64,000 nt of DNA from Anaerolineaceae bacterium. Lineage in GTDB: Bacteria; Chloroflexota; Anaerolineae; Aggregatilineales; Phototrophicaceae. Within the stretch, counting starts at the first letter, position 1. Each line of letters starts with the position of its first letter. This document shows positions 62,961-64,000 of this stretch, piece by piece. Position numbers and translations under genes: made by a program. The notes under the pieces are model-generated. The model searched no databases. It had not been told where the DNA came from and saw only the letters and a list, made by a program, of their open reading frames with translations. The stretch is taken from the NCBI GenBank assembly GCA_002699585.1, contig PABP01000038.1, forward strand, positions 248,001 to 312,000. Reading direction: 5' to 3'.

Positions 62961-63992
62961 TTAGATAAGGCCATAGTAGAGCGGCGGGTTATCAGACAGC
63001 CGGACATCATCCAGATTGGCGATGCAAAGATAACCGCGATCATACAGGTATTCCACATAGGCCCCGGCCTGCTGCAAAGCAAGCAGGTGGTTAAAACCGT
63101 GTTTCTCCGGGTACATCACCTGCGTGATCTGGAAGATGGTCATGGGGTCACTGGACTTAGCAAGAATATCGATGACGCGCTGCTTCTTCTGGTGGATGCG
63201 GGTTTCCAGTTCATCAATGCGTTTGTGCATATCCGTGACGGGGTCTTCATGGCCACCCAAGACCAGACGAATGCCCTCAACCCGGCGCATTTTGTCGAGT
63301 GCCTCCAGATAGTGGCCCACACCCGTATAGTGCGTGATGCTTTCCGCAGCCAGGTGAGGCGCGGTCCGCGACAGGATGTGATCGGCACTGAGCAGGACAT
63401 CACCTAGCCGAATAGCGATCTGCCCGGAGCAGTGACCGGGTACATGGTAAATCTGCATGCCATCAACCTCGTCACCCTCTTCTAAGGTGAAGTCCACAGG
63501 CATCGAGCGCACATGCATCTTACTGAAACTATACATTTGCAACAGTTCAGGCAAGGCATCCTGGGGCACACCCGCTTCCTGAAGATAGATAGTCAGGTTT
63601 TTGGTAGCAATCAGCACCCGTTCGTCGTAATTGGTGAGGATACGCCTGTCCAGCGGATGAATACCAATTTGCGCACTACCTATGGCATCCATGATGTAAC
63701 CCAGGCCACCAAAGTGATCCACATGGCCATGCGTGATGATGACGCGCTCAATATCCGATGGCTGGAAGGCTTCGCCATATTCATCAGCTAACGAGGACAA
63801 GCCACTGAGAAGATCGTCTGTGCTGGTTTGATAGCCAGAACCCGTATCGACCAGGGTGGGAACCCCGGCCCCCAGCAACAGATAGGCATACCCGATAAAA
63901 CCAGGGAATACGTCCATCGGAATGCGATAGATACGCGCCCCAGTGCTGCTCTCGAAACGTTGAATTACAGGTCGTGTTTGCGTCATAATCAT
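62961..63992 (-). CDS. MBL-fold metallo-hydrolase
   Basis: 343 aa; ATG 63986 two codons in is an alternative start. Metallo-beta-lactamase fold with metal ligands ITHGHVDHFGGLGYI (HxHxDH), VPGHCSGQIAIRLGDVLLSA (later His and Asp), and a C-terminal His in GGHEDPVTD. A winged-helix-like C-terminal part (QVMYPEKHGFNHLLALQQ) resembles LACTB2-type members, which cleave nucleic acids or thioesters. Substrate not assignable. Near the window edge, upstream region unseen. Confidence 0.88.
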   Translation of the reverse strand: MIMTQTRPVIQRFESSTGARIYRIPMDVFPGFIGYAYLLLGAGVPTLVDTGSGYQTSTDDLLSGLSSLADEYGEAFQPSDIERVIITHGHVDHFGGLGYIMDAIGSAQIGIHPLDRRILTNYDERVLIATKNLTIYLQEAGVPQDALPELLQMYSFSKMHVRSMPVDFTLEEGDEVDGMQIYHVPGHCSGQIAIRLGDVLLSADHILSRTAPHLAAESITHYTGVGHYLEALDKMRRVEGIRLVLGGHEDPVTDMHKRIDELETRIHQKKQRVIDILAKSSDPMTIFQITQVMYPEKHGFNHLLALQQAGAYVEYLYDRGYLCIANLDDVRLSDNPPLYYGLI

Positions 63993-64000
63993 CTTTGTGG

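Overview
The window looks like chromosomal DNA from a Chloroflexota bacterium, most likely an Anaerolineae relative. This is inference, from the monoderm-type RNase Y and RecX, several soluble GAF or PAS histidine kinases, an MGDG-synthase-like glycosyltransferase, and overall protein style; no 16S gene is present to prove it. I see no phage, IS element or CRISPR array. Gene density is high and most genes lie on the minus strand.

Layout. 1-8.97 kb (minus): a partial PAS histidine-kinase-like protein that lacks the phosphoacceptor His, lysS, greA, two soluble histidine kinases, endonuclease III, an exported beta-propeller-like protein and a sirtuin. 9-15.5 kb (mostly plus): an ABM protein, a membrane-lipid-type glycosyltransferase (minus), an M50 protease, an HD protein, a TyrA-like dehydrogenase, a UDP-sugar dehydrogenase and a winged-helix protein. 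15.5-22.7 kb: nitroreductase, NAD-binding protein, a 750-bp gap with a candidate small RNA, recX, rny, an alkyltransferase-like repair gene beside a SOS-like box, a VOC protein, and a NUDIX-PfkB kinase pair. 22.7-28.2 kb: a GT9-WecB fusion, a GT4 enzyme, an acidic-repeat membrane protein and a PadR-regulated membrane protein. 28.2-31.1 kb: tRNA-Cys, a zinc ribbon, mazG and a kinase-fold protein.

31.3-54.8 kb (minus) is one block of translation genes, read from high to low coordinate: rpsL-rpsG-fusA-tuf-rpsJ-rplC-D-W-B-rpsS-rplV-rpsC-rplP-rpmC-rpsQ-rplN-X-E-rpsN-rpsH-rplF-R-rpsE-rpmD-rplO-secY-adk-map-(exported S33 hydrolase)-rpmJ-rpsM-rpsK-rpoA-rplQ-truA-rplM-rpsI. Terminator-like hairpins and promoters split it at several places. 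rpsD and infA are absent from their usual sites, and an exported hydrolase is coupled to map.

55.2-64 kb: an FHA plus degenerate receiver protein, a CBS protein, a possible degenerate GIY-YIG protein, an alpha/beta hydrolase, an MFS transporter, a renalase-like flavoprotein, tmRNA (ssrA), a sugar-phosphate nucleotidyltransferase and an MBL-fold hydrolase.

Themes. Sugar-nucleotide and glycan genes (UDP-sugar dehydrogenase, heptose-kinase-like PfkB, GT9/WecB fusion, GT4, G1P nucleotidyltransferase) suggest surface glycan synthesis. The signalling proteins include two with the phosphorylation residue replaced. Promoters match sigma-70 type sequences, often with an extended -10 (TGnTATACT).
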